Source: Hyphomicrobium sp. D-2
GTDB taxonomy: Bacteria; Pseudomonadota; Alphaproteobacteria; Rhizobiales; Hyphomicrobiaceae
Direction: 5' to 3'
NCBI RefSeq assembly: GCF_029872155.1
Contig: NZ_JARXLA010000008.1
Span: forward strand, 126,501-190,500
Length of the DNA stretch: 64,000 nucleotides
This document shows, one piece after another, positions 26,013-36,729 of this stretch. Made by a program: the position numbers and the translations under genes. Every line of letters begins with the position of its first letter. The stretch's first letter is position 1. The notes below the pieces were generated by a model. The model did no database searches and was not told where the DNA came from. It saw only the letters and a list, made by a program, of their open reading frames with translations.

Positions 26013-26759
26013 TCAGTCGGTCTCGCTGGTGCCGTAGCGATGCAGATCGAGGCCATAGACCTGCAGCCAACGCTTGTCTTCCTTCATCGCCGGAATGAGC
26101 TGCTCAACCAGCGCCCAGAACTTCGGCCCGTGATTCATCTCAGCCAGATGCGCAACCTCGTGGGCGGCGACATAGTCGAGCACACGCGCCGGAGCGAGAA
26201 TGAGACGCCAGGAAAACGACAGCACACCGGTTGTCGAGCATGATCCCCAGCGCGTGGCCTGATCGCGAATGGCAATGCGTTTCGCCACCAGACCAAGCGA
26301 ACGCGTATGCACCTGCACACGCTCATCGAGATCGCGACGCGCTTCGCCGGAGAGCCAGTCGCGCAGACGCCGCGGCGCGTGCTCAACCTGACCTGCAACA
26401 TGTAGCTCCGGCATTGTCGGGCCTTGCACAACCTGAACGACACCGCCCGCTGCGCGCTGACCTGTGAAGACGAGTGAATGATATTCGCCACGCAACGGCA
26501 CAAGCGCGCCGTGTGCGAATGGAACAGGCTGCGGAATAGAGCTTAAACGCTCGCGCACCCATTCAATGTTGCGATTGAGAAACGTGCCGGCTTCACCGAG
26601 ATCGCATTGAACCGGCATGGTCACGATGACGGCGCGACGTGTGCGACTGACACGCAAGGTCAAACGGCGCGCACCGGGGTGTCGCCTGACTTCAACCGGG
26701 CAATCGAGTTCTTCGATGCGCGGACGATTCAACGAATCCCCCTTGACGAAATTCCGCAC
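26013..26759 (-). CDS. YgjP-like (DUF45) zinc metallopeptidase (248 aa)
   Basis: C-terminal metal site HEVAHLAEMNHGPKFWALVE holds the HExxH motif with the downstream His of YgjP/WSS1-SprT-like peptidases; the preceding AIRDQATRWGSCSTTGVLSF is also diagnostic (RWGSCS). N-terminal beta-rich part: VRRHPGARRLTLRVS. Start GTG 26759 has AGGGGG 6 nt upstream; a TTG at 26732 has an equally good site and would shorten it by nine residues. Physiological substrate unknown. Confidence 0.85.
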   Translation of the reverse strand: MRNFVKGDSLNRPRIEELDCPVEVRRHPGARRLTLRVSRTRRAVIVTMPVQCDLGEAGTFLNRNIEWVRERLSSIPQPVPFAHGALVPLRGEYHSLVFTGQRAAGGVVQVVQGPTMPELHVAGQVEHAPRRLRDWLSGEARRDLDERVQVHTRSLGLVAKRIAIRDQATRWGSCSTTGVLSFSWRLILAPARVLDYVAAHEVAHLAEMNHGPKFWALVEQLIPAMKEDKRWLQVYGLDLHRYGTSETD

Positions 26760-26941
26760 CGACTTCCCCCTAGTGCAACGTAACGGCTGGTCGGAACACC
26801 TGCCGAGAACCGCCGAATGTTAGCAGCTCGCTGCAGACTGAATCTGACCTAATCGAAATTTGAGTGTCCCGCCAGCAGCAAAACCAGATCGCGCCGATGA
26901 TGTGGTGATTGTGTGGCCTCGACGACGCTTGAAGCTGGCCG

Positions 26942-27541
26942 TTATCCGAGCCGCTTGTCAAGCTTCTCGACCATCGCATCAATGCCGGTCATCGGCGTGA
27001 AGTGGTCGACGTACTTTCCGTCAGGCCCCATGAGATAGATAATCGACGTGTGATTAATACCGTATTCGTGCGGCGCGGATGCATTCGGAGTCTTTTCGAA
27101 GAACACGCGGTAGGCTTTCGCGATGGCGTCGATCTGCTCCGGCGTGCCGGTCAATCCCACAACGCGGTTATCAAAATTCTTCACGTAAATAGCCAGTTTC
27201 TGCAGCGTATCGCGTTCTGGATCGACGCTCACGAAAATCGGCACAACCTTGTCTGCCTTGTCGCCAAGCTTATCGAGAGCTGCACCGATGAGCTGCAAAC
27301 CTGCCGGGCAGATATCCGGACAATTGGTGAAGCCAAAGAACACCAGCATGTAGCGGCCGCGAAAATCTTCGTCCGTAACAACCTTGCCCGTTGTGTCGGA
27401 AAGCTGGAACGGGCCGCCGATCAATGCCGCTCCGCTCTGGGTCGTGCCTGCCTTGTCGCCGGCATTGTTGAAGATCGCCAATGCACCCAGACCGCCCAAC
27501 AACAGGCCGACTGCGATACTGCCGATAAGCTTTGCACGCAT
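26942..27541 (-). CDS. SCO1/SenC/PrrC copper chaperone for cytochrome oxidase (199 aa)
   Basis: Membrane-anchored (span about 5-25) thioredoxin-fold protein. The copper site is complete: FGFTNCPDICPAGLQ (CxxxC) and the distal His in HEYGINHTSIIYLMGPDG. IFVSVDPERDTL is also diagnostic. SCO proteins insert copper into the CuA site of cytochrome c oxidase and act as redox sensors. Start ATG 27541 with GGGAG 8 nt upstream; longer frame rejected. Its closeness to regB/regA parallels the regB-senC-regA (prrBCA) cluster of Rhodobacter. Confidence 0.92.
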   Translation of the reverse strand: MRAKLIGSIAVGLLLGGLGALAIFNNAGDKAGTTQSGAALIGGPFQLSDTTGKVVTDEDFRGRYMLVFFGFTNCPDICPAGLQLIGAALDKLGDKADKVVPIFVSVDPERDTLQKLAIYVKNFDNRVVGLTGTPEQIDAIAKAYRVFFEKTPNASAPHEYGINHTSIIYLMGPDGKYVDHFTPMTGIDAMVEKLDKRLG

Positions 27542-27624
27542 TCCGAGAGCTCCCATCTGCACCATGGCACTTAAGCCGTAAGCGAACGCTGCGCAACGTA
27601 TTGCCAATGGAGCGGCGCGTCACG

Positions 27625-28179
27625 TTACACGCTCGGCCCAGGACTGCTGGTGCAATGGCTCAGCCATCGGGGCCAGATAGCATCGACAGCAATGCGCCGC
27701 GCCGCCACGAACTGCGGCAACGCCGTATCACCTGTTCCGGCCCTGTAGCGGGGGTCATCTTGCGGCGTGACGATTACATCGTCAGCGCCAAACTGATCCG
27801 CGGTGATATCGACAATCAAGCCACCGCACGTCGCCCAGGCGTGAGCCTGCCAGCGCGAACCATCAAAGAAGCCGAACGGGCCAAGCTCTGGCCCGGCTTC
27901 GTCGAGGCGCGGTGTGCCCGATATCCACGTAGCGGGCAGCCCCCGATGACGCAACACCTCGACCATAAAAAGGCTGGTCCGCCCGCACGTGTGCCGCGAA
28001 GCGACCGTTGGCAGCTGGCCTCCCCGGGCCCGATGCCACTCCTGCCAAACCGGGGCGATGAAGCTGCGGGCATGGCCGGCGATTGATAAAAGTTGGCGCT
28101 CCATTAAGGCCATCGGTATATCGGGAGGATCTGGGCGACCATTCCGCAGCCTCAGCAGCGCGGGAAAGCGCCAATCCAT
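27625..28179 (-). CDS. Transglutaminase-like cysteine protease-fold protein, unknown function (184 aa)
   Basis: No named family recognised. The pattern of a Cys in SRHTCGRTSLFMVEVLRHRG, a His in WQAHAWATCGG and an Asp in LIVDITADQFG has the order and spacing of a papain/transglutaminase-type Cys-His-Asp triad. No signal peptide or membrane span; likely cytosolic. It lies between the SCO gene (84 nt downstream) and the divergent regB, so co-expression with SCO is possible. An in-frame ATG at 28113 is an alternative start. Triad assignment is by eye. Confidence 0.6.
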   Translation of the reverse strand: MDWRFPALLRLRNGRPDPPDIPMALMERQLLSIAGHARSFIAPVWQEWHRARGGQLPTVASRHTCGRTSLFMVEVLRHRGLPATWISGTPRLDEAGPELGPFGFFDGSRWQAHAWATCGGLIVDITADQFGADDVIVTPQDDPRYRAGTGDTALPQFVAARRIAVDAIWPRWLSHCTSSPGPSV

Positions 28180-28233
28180 GCTAGCTTAGCGCCCCCGAAC
28201 GCAGCCAGTGTTCCGCGCATACGAGGCCATCCG

Positions 28234-29595
28234 GTGATCGTGAACCTTCTCGACCGTCCCAAAAAACGGAAAAACCAACGCGTTCTCGCGGACCCGGTCA
28301 ACAATCGTCTGCGCCTGCAAACCATCATAAGGTTGCGCTGGATCGCCGTGCTTGGCCAGTTCGCCGCGCTTTCGTTCGTAGCATTTGGGCTGGGTTTTTA
28401 TGTTCCGATCGGTGCCTGCCTCACGGTTATCGCGCTTTCGGCGTGGCTCAACGTGTTTCTCGCGGTGTGGTATCCGACACGCCACCGCCTCAGCATTCGC
28501 TACGCAACCGCGCTGCTCGCGTATGACATCCTGCAGCTTGCCGCGTTGCTGTTTTTGACCGGCGGCATGGACAATCCGTTCACCATGCTGATGGTTGCTC
28601 CGGTTACCGTTTCGGCGGCCACCTTGCCGCTGCGGAATACCATCGCGCTTGGCATTATGGCGCTTTTGTCGGCGGCGTTTCTTGTCGTCGCGCATGAGCC
28701 GCTGCCCTGGTATCCGGGCATCGAGCTTGAGCTGCCGCTCATTTACAAGCTGGGTTCATTCGCAGCGCTGTGCGTTTCAACCACCTTCATCGCGTTCTAT
28801 GCGTGGCGGCTGACCAAAGAGGGCCGACAGATGTCAGCGGCACTCACCGCGACAGACATCGTGCTGGCGCGCGAGCAGAAGCTGCACGCGCTCGATGGTC
28901 TGGCCGCAGCGGCGGCGCATGAGCTTGGCACTCCACTATCCACCATCGTGCTTGTGACAAAGGAGCTGGAGCGTTCGTTCAAGCCGGACGATCCGATGAT
29001 CGAGGACATCGCTCTTCTGAAGCAGCAGGCTCTGCGTTGCCGCGAGATCCTGCAGAAGCTGACGCGTCACCCCGGCGAAGAAGATCCGATGTATGCGCGC
29101 GTGGGTGTGCGGGTCATGCTGGAGGAAGCGGCCGAGCCCTATTTTTCCGATGCCATCGCCATCAATCTGCAGGCCGGGCCAGCCGATGGAAGTACGCCGC
29201 TGAGCCACCGTCTGGCTGAGATTGAGCGCCGCCCCGGCGTCATCTACGGACTGGGCAACATCATAGAAAACGCTACAGAATTCGCGAAATCCAAGGTGGA
29301 TGTCACGGCCAAATGGAGCAATTCCGGGCTGATTGTCACCATCGCCGATGACGGGCCGGGTTTCCGCGCCGAGATCATGGACAGCATCGGCGAGCCATAC
29401 GTGACGACACGGCCTGCGGAAATGTCCGATGGGCTACTGGATGAGGATTCAACCGGCTTGGGTCTGGGCTTCTTCATCGCCAAGACGCTGCTGGAGCGCT
29501 CCGGCGCTACCGTCAGCCTCGCGAACCGCTCCGGCGGTGAGACCGGCGCGGTTGTCACCGTGAGTTGGCCGCGCTCGTTTATCCTCAACCAATAG
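28234..29595 (+). CDS. regB: Redox-sensing histidine kinase RegB/ActS/PrrB (453 aa)
   Basis: Six hydrophobic N-terminal segments contain the ubiquinone-binding motif LFLTGGMDNPFTMLM (GGxxNPF). The dimerisation/phosphoacceptor region AAAAAHELGTPLSTIVLVTK has His229, and QALRCREILQKLTRH holds Cys269, which matches the redox-active cysteine of RegB. HATPase motifs: NIIENATEFA, DDGPGFR and TGLGLGFFIAKTLLERSG. GTG start at 28234. RegB/RegA controls respiratory, carbon and nitrogen genes in response to redox state. regA follows on the same strand after 196 nt. Confidence 0.93.
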   Translation: MIVNLLDRPKKRKNQRVLADPVNNRLRLQTIIRLRWIAVLGQFAALSFVAFGLGFYVPIGACLTVIALSAWLNVFLAVWYPTRHRLSIRYATALLAYDILQLAALLFLTGGMDNPFTMLMVAPVTVSAATLPLRNTIALGIMALLSAAFLVVAHEPLPWYPGIELELPLIYKLGSFAALCVSTTFIAFYAWRLTKEGRQMSAALTATDIVLAREQKLHALDGLAAAAAHELGTPLSTIVLVTKELERSFKPDDPMIEDIALLKQQALRCREILQKLTRHPGEEDPMYARVGVRVMLEEAAEPYFSDAIAINLQAGPADGSTPLSHRLAEIERRPGVIYGLGNIIENATEFAKSKVDVTAKWSNSGLIVTIADDGPGFRAEIMDSIGEPYVTTRPAEMSDGLLDEDSTGLGLGFFIAKTLLERSGATVSLANRSGGETGAVVTVSWPRSFILNQ

Positions 29596-29791
29596 GAAAT
29601 GCGCGCACCCGAAACCGGAAAAAAAGTGTCGCAGATAATGCTGCGTTGACGAAAAAGCTATCTTCCGGCTGACAGACCTGCGACAAGGTGCGACTTTACA
29701 AGCTATAGTTGGAGTAACACTCCCCGTGGGCCGTCCAAATCGCCAAGGCGGCCCGATCGAATCTGCCTAGAGTTATGCGTAGGAGGCGTTC

Positions 29792-30409
29792 GTGGAGGCG
29801 AAACACGCTGCATCCGATTCCGGATTGGCCGGAGGAAAAATGGACGAATCAGAAGATCTCTCCTTCCGACAGGACGAACTGCCCGAAGATCGCTCGCTTA
29901 TCGTTGTCGATGACGACCGCGCATTTGCGCAGCGTCTCGTGCGTGCGATGGAGCTGCGCGGCTTTGAAGTGCGCGGTGCCCATTCGATAACGGAAGGCAT
30001 CGATCTCATACGCGAACGTGCGCCGGCCTTCGCGGTCGTCGACATGCGTCTTGAGGATGGCAACGGCCTTGACGTCATCGCCGAGCTTGCCCGGGCCCGC
30101 CCGGATGCGCGCGCGATCGTGCTCACCGGCTATGGCAACATCGCAACCGCCGTCACCGCCGTTAAGCTGGGCGCGGTCGATTATCTCGCCAAGCCGGCCG
30201 ACGCCGACGATGTGACCGACGCGCTGCTGGCTCCGTCCGACGACAAGGCGCCGCCGCCGGAGAACCCGATGTCGGCCGACCGCGTCCGTTGGGAGCATAT
30301 TCAGCGCGTTTATGAGCTGTGCAACCGCAACGTGTCCGAAACGGCTCGCCGTTTGAACATGCATCGGCGTACGCTGCAGCGCATCCTCGCCAAGCGCGCT
30401 CCGAAGTAA
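29792..30409 (+). CDS. regA: Response regulator RegA/ActR/PrrA (205 aa)
   Basis: Receiver domain with acidic pair in LIVVDDDRAFAQRL, phospho-acceptor Asp84 (FAVVDMRLEDGNG), IVLTGYGNIATAV and DYLAKPADADDV. A Pro-rich linker (DKAPPPENPMSADRVRWEH) leads to a FIS-type helix-turn-helix NVSETARRLNMHRRTLQRIL, all typical of RegA. GTG 29792 has AGGAGG 5 nt upstream; ATG 29840 also has GGAGG but only 4 nt away. Paired with regB. Confidence 0.93.
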   Translation: MEAKHAASDSGLAGGKMDESEDLSFRQDELPEDRSLIVVDDDRAFAQRLVRAMELRGFEVRGAHSITEGIDLIRERAPAFAVVDMRLEDGNGLDVIAELARARPDARAIVLTGYGNIATAVTAVKLGAVDYLAKPADADDVTDALLAPSDDKAPPPENPMSADRVRWEHIQRVYELCNRNVSETARRLNMHRRTLQRILAKRAPK

Positions 30410-30421
30410 TTCGACAGACTG

Positions 30422-30464
30422 GAGCGCGATCGCTGTTTGCGAATGGTACGCGCGCTCTGGTTTT
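30422..30464 (+). terminator. Candidate terminator after regA
   Basis: GAGCGCG (30422-30428) pairs with CGCGCTC (30451-30457); TGG then TTTT follow. The loop is long (22 nt), so strength is doubtful. Confidence 0.45.
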
Positions 30465-30476
30465 CTCGGTGCCATG

Positions 30477-31121
30477 CTAGGCGCGCTCGATATCCGGGTC
30501 CGCCAGCATCTGCAGGCTAAAGGTTGCTGCGCGCGCAAAGCGCAGTGTCATTGCCTTGCGGCGGGCAGCAGCGAGGCGTTCTTCCGGCGCCTCGCGCACA
30601 ATCTCTCCGCCATATCGATCCGCCAGCATGAGCCCGGTTTCAACCGGCAATAACTCCTGCGGAAATTGCGGCGACACCGCGAAGAACAGCGCGTCGGCAA
30701 ACTCCATATATTCGGGCCATTTCTGATCGACGCGAAAATCGTCAACGCACGATTTCACTTCGACGATCCAGATGGCGCCGGACGGGGAAAGGCCGACAAC
30801 ATCCGCGCGCCTTCCATTTGGCAGCACCAGCTCGCGAACAACCGCGAATGACATCGAACGCAGCAACCGGCCAACGCCGCGGCATACGTCGCGCGTAGTT
30901 GCGTCTCGGGAAAACGCGTCGGCGCCAGCACAGGCGGCGGCAACGTTTGCAACGACATCCGCATCACCGCTTATGGCATCCGGCGGCACAACTTCATGAT
31001 GCAAAGAGGTATCCGCTACGCCGCCCATGGTGTCCGCGCGATCACAATTTTGGCCATCCGCGCCATGCTCTGCCGCGACATTGTCGCCGGTTTCCCCGGA
31101 ATTTTCCGCCGTTGCCGTCAT
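30477..31121 (-). CDS. mmcB: MmcB family DNA repair protein (214 aa)
   Basis: PD-(D/E)xK-fold protein of the MmcB group, an SOS-linked DNA repair factor described in Caulobacter (mitomycin C sensitivity). Recognised by VCRGVGRLLRSMSFAVVREL, NGRRADVVGLSPSGAIWIVE with the catalytic-like D...ExK (VEVKSCVDDFRVD) and FFAVSPQFPQELLP. An unconserved acidic N-terminus of about 75 residues precedes. Start ATG 31121 (MTATAENSG) is a choice among several. No clear LexA box was found in the 161-nt gap to the divergent AAA gene. Confidence 0.82.
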   Translation of the reverse strand: MTATAENSGETGDNVAAEHGADGQNCDRADTMGGVADTSLHHEVVPPDAISGDADVVANVAAACAGADAFSRDATTRDVCRGVGRLLRSMSFAVVRELVLPNGRRADVVGLSPSGAIWIVEVKSCVDDFRVDQKWPEYMEFADALFFAVSPQFPQELLPVETGLMLADRYGGEIVREAPEERLAAARRKAMTLRFARAATFSLQMLADPDIERA

Positions 31122-31282
31122 TTGACCACCATGCGTCGCTGCAATCAGGCATGACATCGGGGGTGAAGCCAACATCGCGAGTCGGTGGCGGGTGCGCAGC
31201 ACCCATCGGCCTCGTCGATATTGTTTTCGCGTGTCGTGCTCTACGAATTTCGGCAACTCATCGAGGGACGGGCGCCGGCTGC

Positions 31283-33181
31283 ATGTTCTTCAAACGCTTC
31301 ATGCCAGGCAAGGGCAAGGCTGTCGCGCAGGCGACCGAAACGGACGCTGATGCGCAGAGCGGCGACGCGTCGGCATCGGCCGTGACGGATTCGCCGGCAG
31401 TCTCCAGCTCGTCAGCAACGCCCGCCAATCGCGCAAGCACAACTGAATCTGCCGCCGCAACAAAATCCAGCACGAAGCTGTGGGCCAGAAAGACCACCAA
31501 GGTCAGCAGCATGCCGATCCGGGCAATCGATGCCGCAGAGTTGGGCTTCAATACCACCGCTGAACTGACGCCATCGCCTGCTCCGGTCGGGCAGGAAAAA
31601 GCGCTTGAAGCGCTGACCTTCGCCGCCAGCATGAAGGGCTCCGGCTACCACATCCTTGTCACCGGTGAGGAAGGCAGCGGCCGCCGCACCGCAACGCGCA
31701 CCATCCTGCGCAGCGTGGCCGCCGATCTGGAGCGACCGGCTGACTGGGCCTACGTCAACGCTTTCGATTCCGAAGGTGGTTTTCGCGCGCTGAAGCTGCC
31801 AACTGGCACAGCCAAGCTGCTCGCACAGAAGATGGCGCTGGCGGTTGATCAACTTGCCGAGGCGCTGCCGGCCGCGTTTGCCGCCGATGATTATGATCTC
31901 AAGCGCCGCATGATCGAGGAAGAGCACCGCTTCCGCCGCGAGGATGCACTGCAAGCCCTGCAGCAGGAAGCCGAAGCACAGAACATCGCTTTGTTGCGCA
32001 CGCCAGCAGGCATTGCCGTCGCACCGATCCTCGAAGGCAAGGTTGTGAAGACGGACGTCTTCAACGCCATACCGGAGGCGATGCAGCGCGAAGTCGAGAC
32101 CAAGATCGCCACCGTTGAAGCAGAACTGGCAAAAATCGTCGGCGAGCAGCCTGAAGCGGAGGAAGAACGTAGCGCACAGATCGATGCATTAACGGCCGAG
32201 ATCGCCGGACGACATGTGCAAGCCGCGCTCGAAAAAGTGCACGCCGACTTCGCCGAGATCGATGCTGTTACGGATTATCTCGAAGCTGCGGGCCGCGACA
32301 TGATTAGCAATGCCGGTCTGTTCGTCGCGCACGCGGAAGCAAGTGATGCCGGCAGCGCAGGCCTGACATCGCAGCGCGAAAATGGAAGCGTTCGGCTGGT
32401 GCAATCGGCAGCGGCACATCCGCGTTTTGCGCGTTATGGCGTGCATGTCATGGCTGCGCCCCTGCGCAACGGTGGCGCCCCGATCGCTGAAGAGACAAAC
32501 CCAAGCTATTCGAACCTGTTTGGACGCGTTGAGCTTGCCCATGACAGCGATGGCCAGCAGCGCATCGTGCGTATTCGGCCCGGTGCGCTGCATAAAGCCA
32601 ATGGCGGCTTTCTTTTGCTTGAGGCCGATGCTCTGCTGAGCGCAGGCGCTGCGGTGGCCTCGTTGCTGCGCGCGCTTGAAACATCGGAAATCCGCTTCGA
32701 TCCACCAACCGATCCTGTCGGCATCGTCGGCGACGAAATCCCGGCGCTGGAACCTGTGCCGCTCAATGTGAAGCTGGTGCTGATTGCCAGCGATGCCGCT
32801 TTAAAACAGCTGAAGGCCAGCTATCCGGCCCTGATGCGCGCGTTCAAATCACGGGCGCCGTTTGCAGCCACCGTTGCAAAGTCGACTGAAAGCATCGCGA
32901 AGTTTGCGGGCCTCGTGGCGTACATCGTGGAGAAACACGATCTGCGGCCGTTCAACGCCGAAGCTGTCGCCATGCTGATAAACGAGGCGGTGCAACGGGC
33001 GGCCGATCCCGGTTTGCTTGCGCTGCCGGTCTCCGACCTGGTTGATTTGTGTCGCGCCGCTGACCATTGGGCAGACAACGAAGATCGCAAAACTGTGTCA
33101 GCGGATGATGTGGCGCACGCTTTGCAGCACTTCTACGGTGACGACGCCACTGAACACGAAACGCGCCGGGCAATGCCATGA
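31283..33181 (+). CDS. Lon-related (YcbZ/LonB-like) AAA ATPase lacking the Lon protease domain (632 aa)
   Basis: After a Ser/Thr/Ala-rich N-terminus (about 1-70) comes the Lon-related AAA module: LGFNTTAELTPSPAPVGQEK, ATP-loop ILVTGEEGSGRRTATRTIL (the Arg-for-Lys form), helical insert RRMIEEEHRFRREDALQALQ, LHKANGGFLLLEADALLSAG as Walker B region, and lid LINEAVQRAADPG. Normal family members of about 800 aa end with a Ser-Lys Lon protease domain; here the protein stops at ETRRAMP right after the lid and no protease motif follows in any frame. The stop TGA overlaps the next start (ATGA). A chaperone-like or regulatory role is inferred. Confidence 0.7.
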   Translation: MFFKRFMPGKGKAVAQATETDADAQSGDASASAVTDSPAVSSSSATPANRASTTESAAATKSSTKLWARKTTKVSSMPIRAIDAAELGFNTTAELTPSPAPVGQEKALEALTFAASMKGSGYHILVTGEEGSGRRTATRTILRSVAADLERPADWAYVNAFDSEGGFRALKLPTGTAKLLAQKMALAVDQLAEALPAAFAADDYDLKRRMIEEEHRFRREDALQALQQEAEAQNIALLRTPAGIAVAPILEGKVVKTDVFNAIPEAMQREVETKIATVEAELAKIVGEQPEAEEERSAQIDALTAEIAGRHVQAALEKVHADFAEIDAVTDYLEAAGRDMISNAGLFVAHAEASDAGSAGLTSQRENGSVRLVQSAAAHPRFARYGVHVMAAPLRNGGAPIAEETNPSYSNLFGRVELAHDSDGQQRIVRIRPGALHKANGGFLLLEADALLSAGAAVASLLRALETSEIRFDPPTDPVGIVGDEIPALEPVPLNVKLVLIASDAALKQLKASYPALMRAFKSRAPFAATVAKSTESIAKFAGLVAYIVEKHDLRPFNAEAVAMLINEAVQRAADPGLLALPVSDLVDLCRAADHWADNEDRKTVSADDVAHALQHFYGDDATEHETRRAMP

Positions 33182-34053
33182 TTGCGCATGTTGCCGCCGC
33201 TGGAGAACGCAGCGGACGCGTTGTGCTTTGGCATGGCGGATCACCCACGGTCAGCCGCTTCGCCATTGATGCGGCCATGGTGCTGGGCAAGACGTTTCAG
33301 GCCGAAGTTGAAAGCCTCTATGTCGAGGATCAGCAGCTTTTCGACCTCGCGGAATTTCCATTCGCGCGCACGATCAGCATGTCTGGAGGCGATTGGGAAC
33401 CGCTGCCGGTGGAAACGCTTGAGCGCAAGATGCGTGCACTCGCGGCAGCACTGCATCAACAGGTGGCGGAAGCCGCCGGCACCGCCGGTCTGCCGTGTCA
33501 GTCGCGCGTGATGCGCGATGATCCGTTGCGCGCGCTTTCGCTTGCGTGCGCGATGAACGGCCCCTGGAATGTCATTGCTGTGTGCGAGCCATTAACTGCC
33601 GGCGACAACACGCGGCTGGCAAATCTCTTCGAGCAGGTGCGCGACACCACCGGCGTCATCGTTGCCGGACCGCTGGTACGCCGTTCGGAAGGGCCCGTGG
33701 TTGCCGTGGTCGAAGAGTTCTATCGGCTAGGCCCAATGCTAAAAACCGCACTTCGCATCTCGGAAACGAATGACAATGAGGTGCGGCTTTGCGTTGTCGG
33801 CAGCGTTGCAGATGAACTTGGATGGATGGAAGCGGAAGCGCGCATACTTTGCGGCGATCCAGAGTTTGAAAGCCGCGTGAGCGTTGAAAGCGTGCTTGCC
33901 GCCAACGACGATCCTGCGCCGCTTCTAAACATGCTGCGGGTGTACAAGCCCGGGCTGGCGCTGGCGCAGTACGGCGGCCGACTGATTGCACCGGAAGCCA
34001 GCTTACGCCCTCTCACGCGCCAGTTGGAATGCCCGCTGCTATTGGTGCGATAA
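33178..34053 (+). CDS. Usp-like alpha/beta protein coupled to the AAA ATPase (291 aa)
   Basis: The opening half resembles a universal-stress-protein Rossmann fold: IDAAMVLGKTFQAEVESLYV, then a variable segment with helix ERKMRALAAALHQQVAEAAG, and CAMNGPWNVIAVCEP and VIVAGPLVRRSEGPVVAVVE strands. The second half may be a degenerate repeat of the same fold (LECPLLLVR at the end, as in Usp tandem proteins). No clear ATP loop GxxG-S/T seen. Its ATG shares ATGA with the stop of the truncated Lon-like gene, indicating fixed stoichiometry. No named family recognised. Confidence 0.55.
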   Translation: MIAHVAAAGERSGRVVLWHGGSPTVSRFAIDAAMVLGKTFQAEVESLYVEDQQLFDLAEFPFARTISMSGGDWEPLPVETLERKMRALAAALHQQVAEAAGTAGLPCQSRVMRDDPLRALSLACAMNGPWNVIAVCEPLTAGDNTRLANLFEQVRDTTGVIVAGPLVRRSEGPVVAVVEEFYRLGPMLKTALRISETNDNEVRLCVVGSVADELGWMEAEARILCGDPEFESRVSVESVLAANDDPAPLLNMLRVYKPGLALAQYGGRLIAPEASLRPLTRQLECPLLLVR

Positions 34054-34179
34054 GCGCAATGGCGTCACGCTAGTAAAGCGTGCGGCGCGCACAACTGAAG
34101 TCAGCCGAAATTGCTAATGCCGCGCTACCTTCCGCCGTGAATGCCACGACGGAAGCAGGCGACACGTAGCCTCGCAATA

Positions 34180-36657
<2,478 letters not shown>

Positions 36658-36729
36658 CTATAGCACAAGGCCCCACAGAAAGCACCCTCGCAGGCGCCCT
36701 ATACATAACAAAAATAGGTATTATTTCAG

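Noticed and set aside
30899-31282. N-terminal extension of the Lon-like AAA gene
   Set aside because: Overlaps mmcB on the other strand and has no conserved content; MFFKRFM at 31283 is a natural start.
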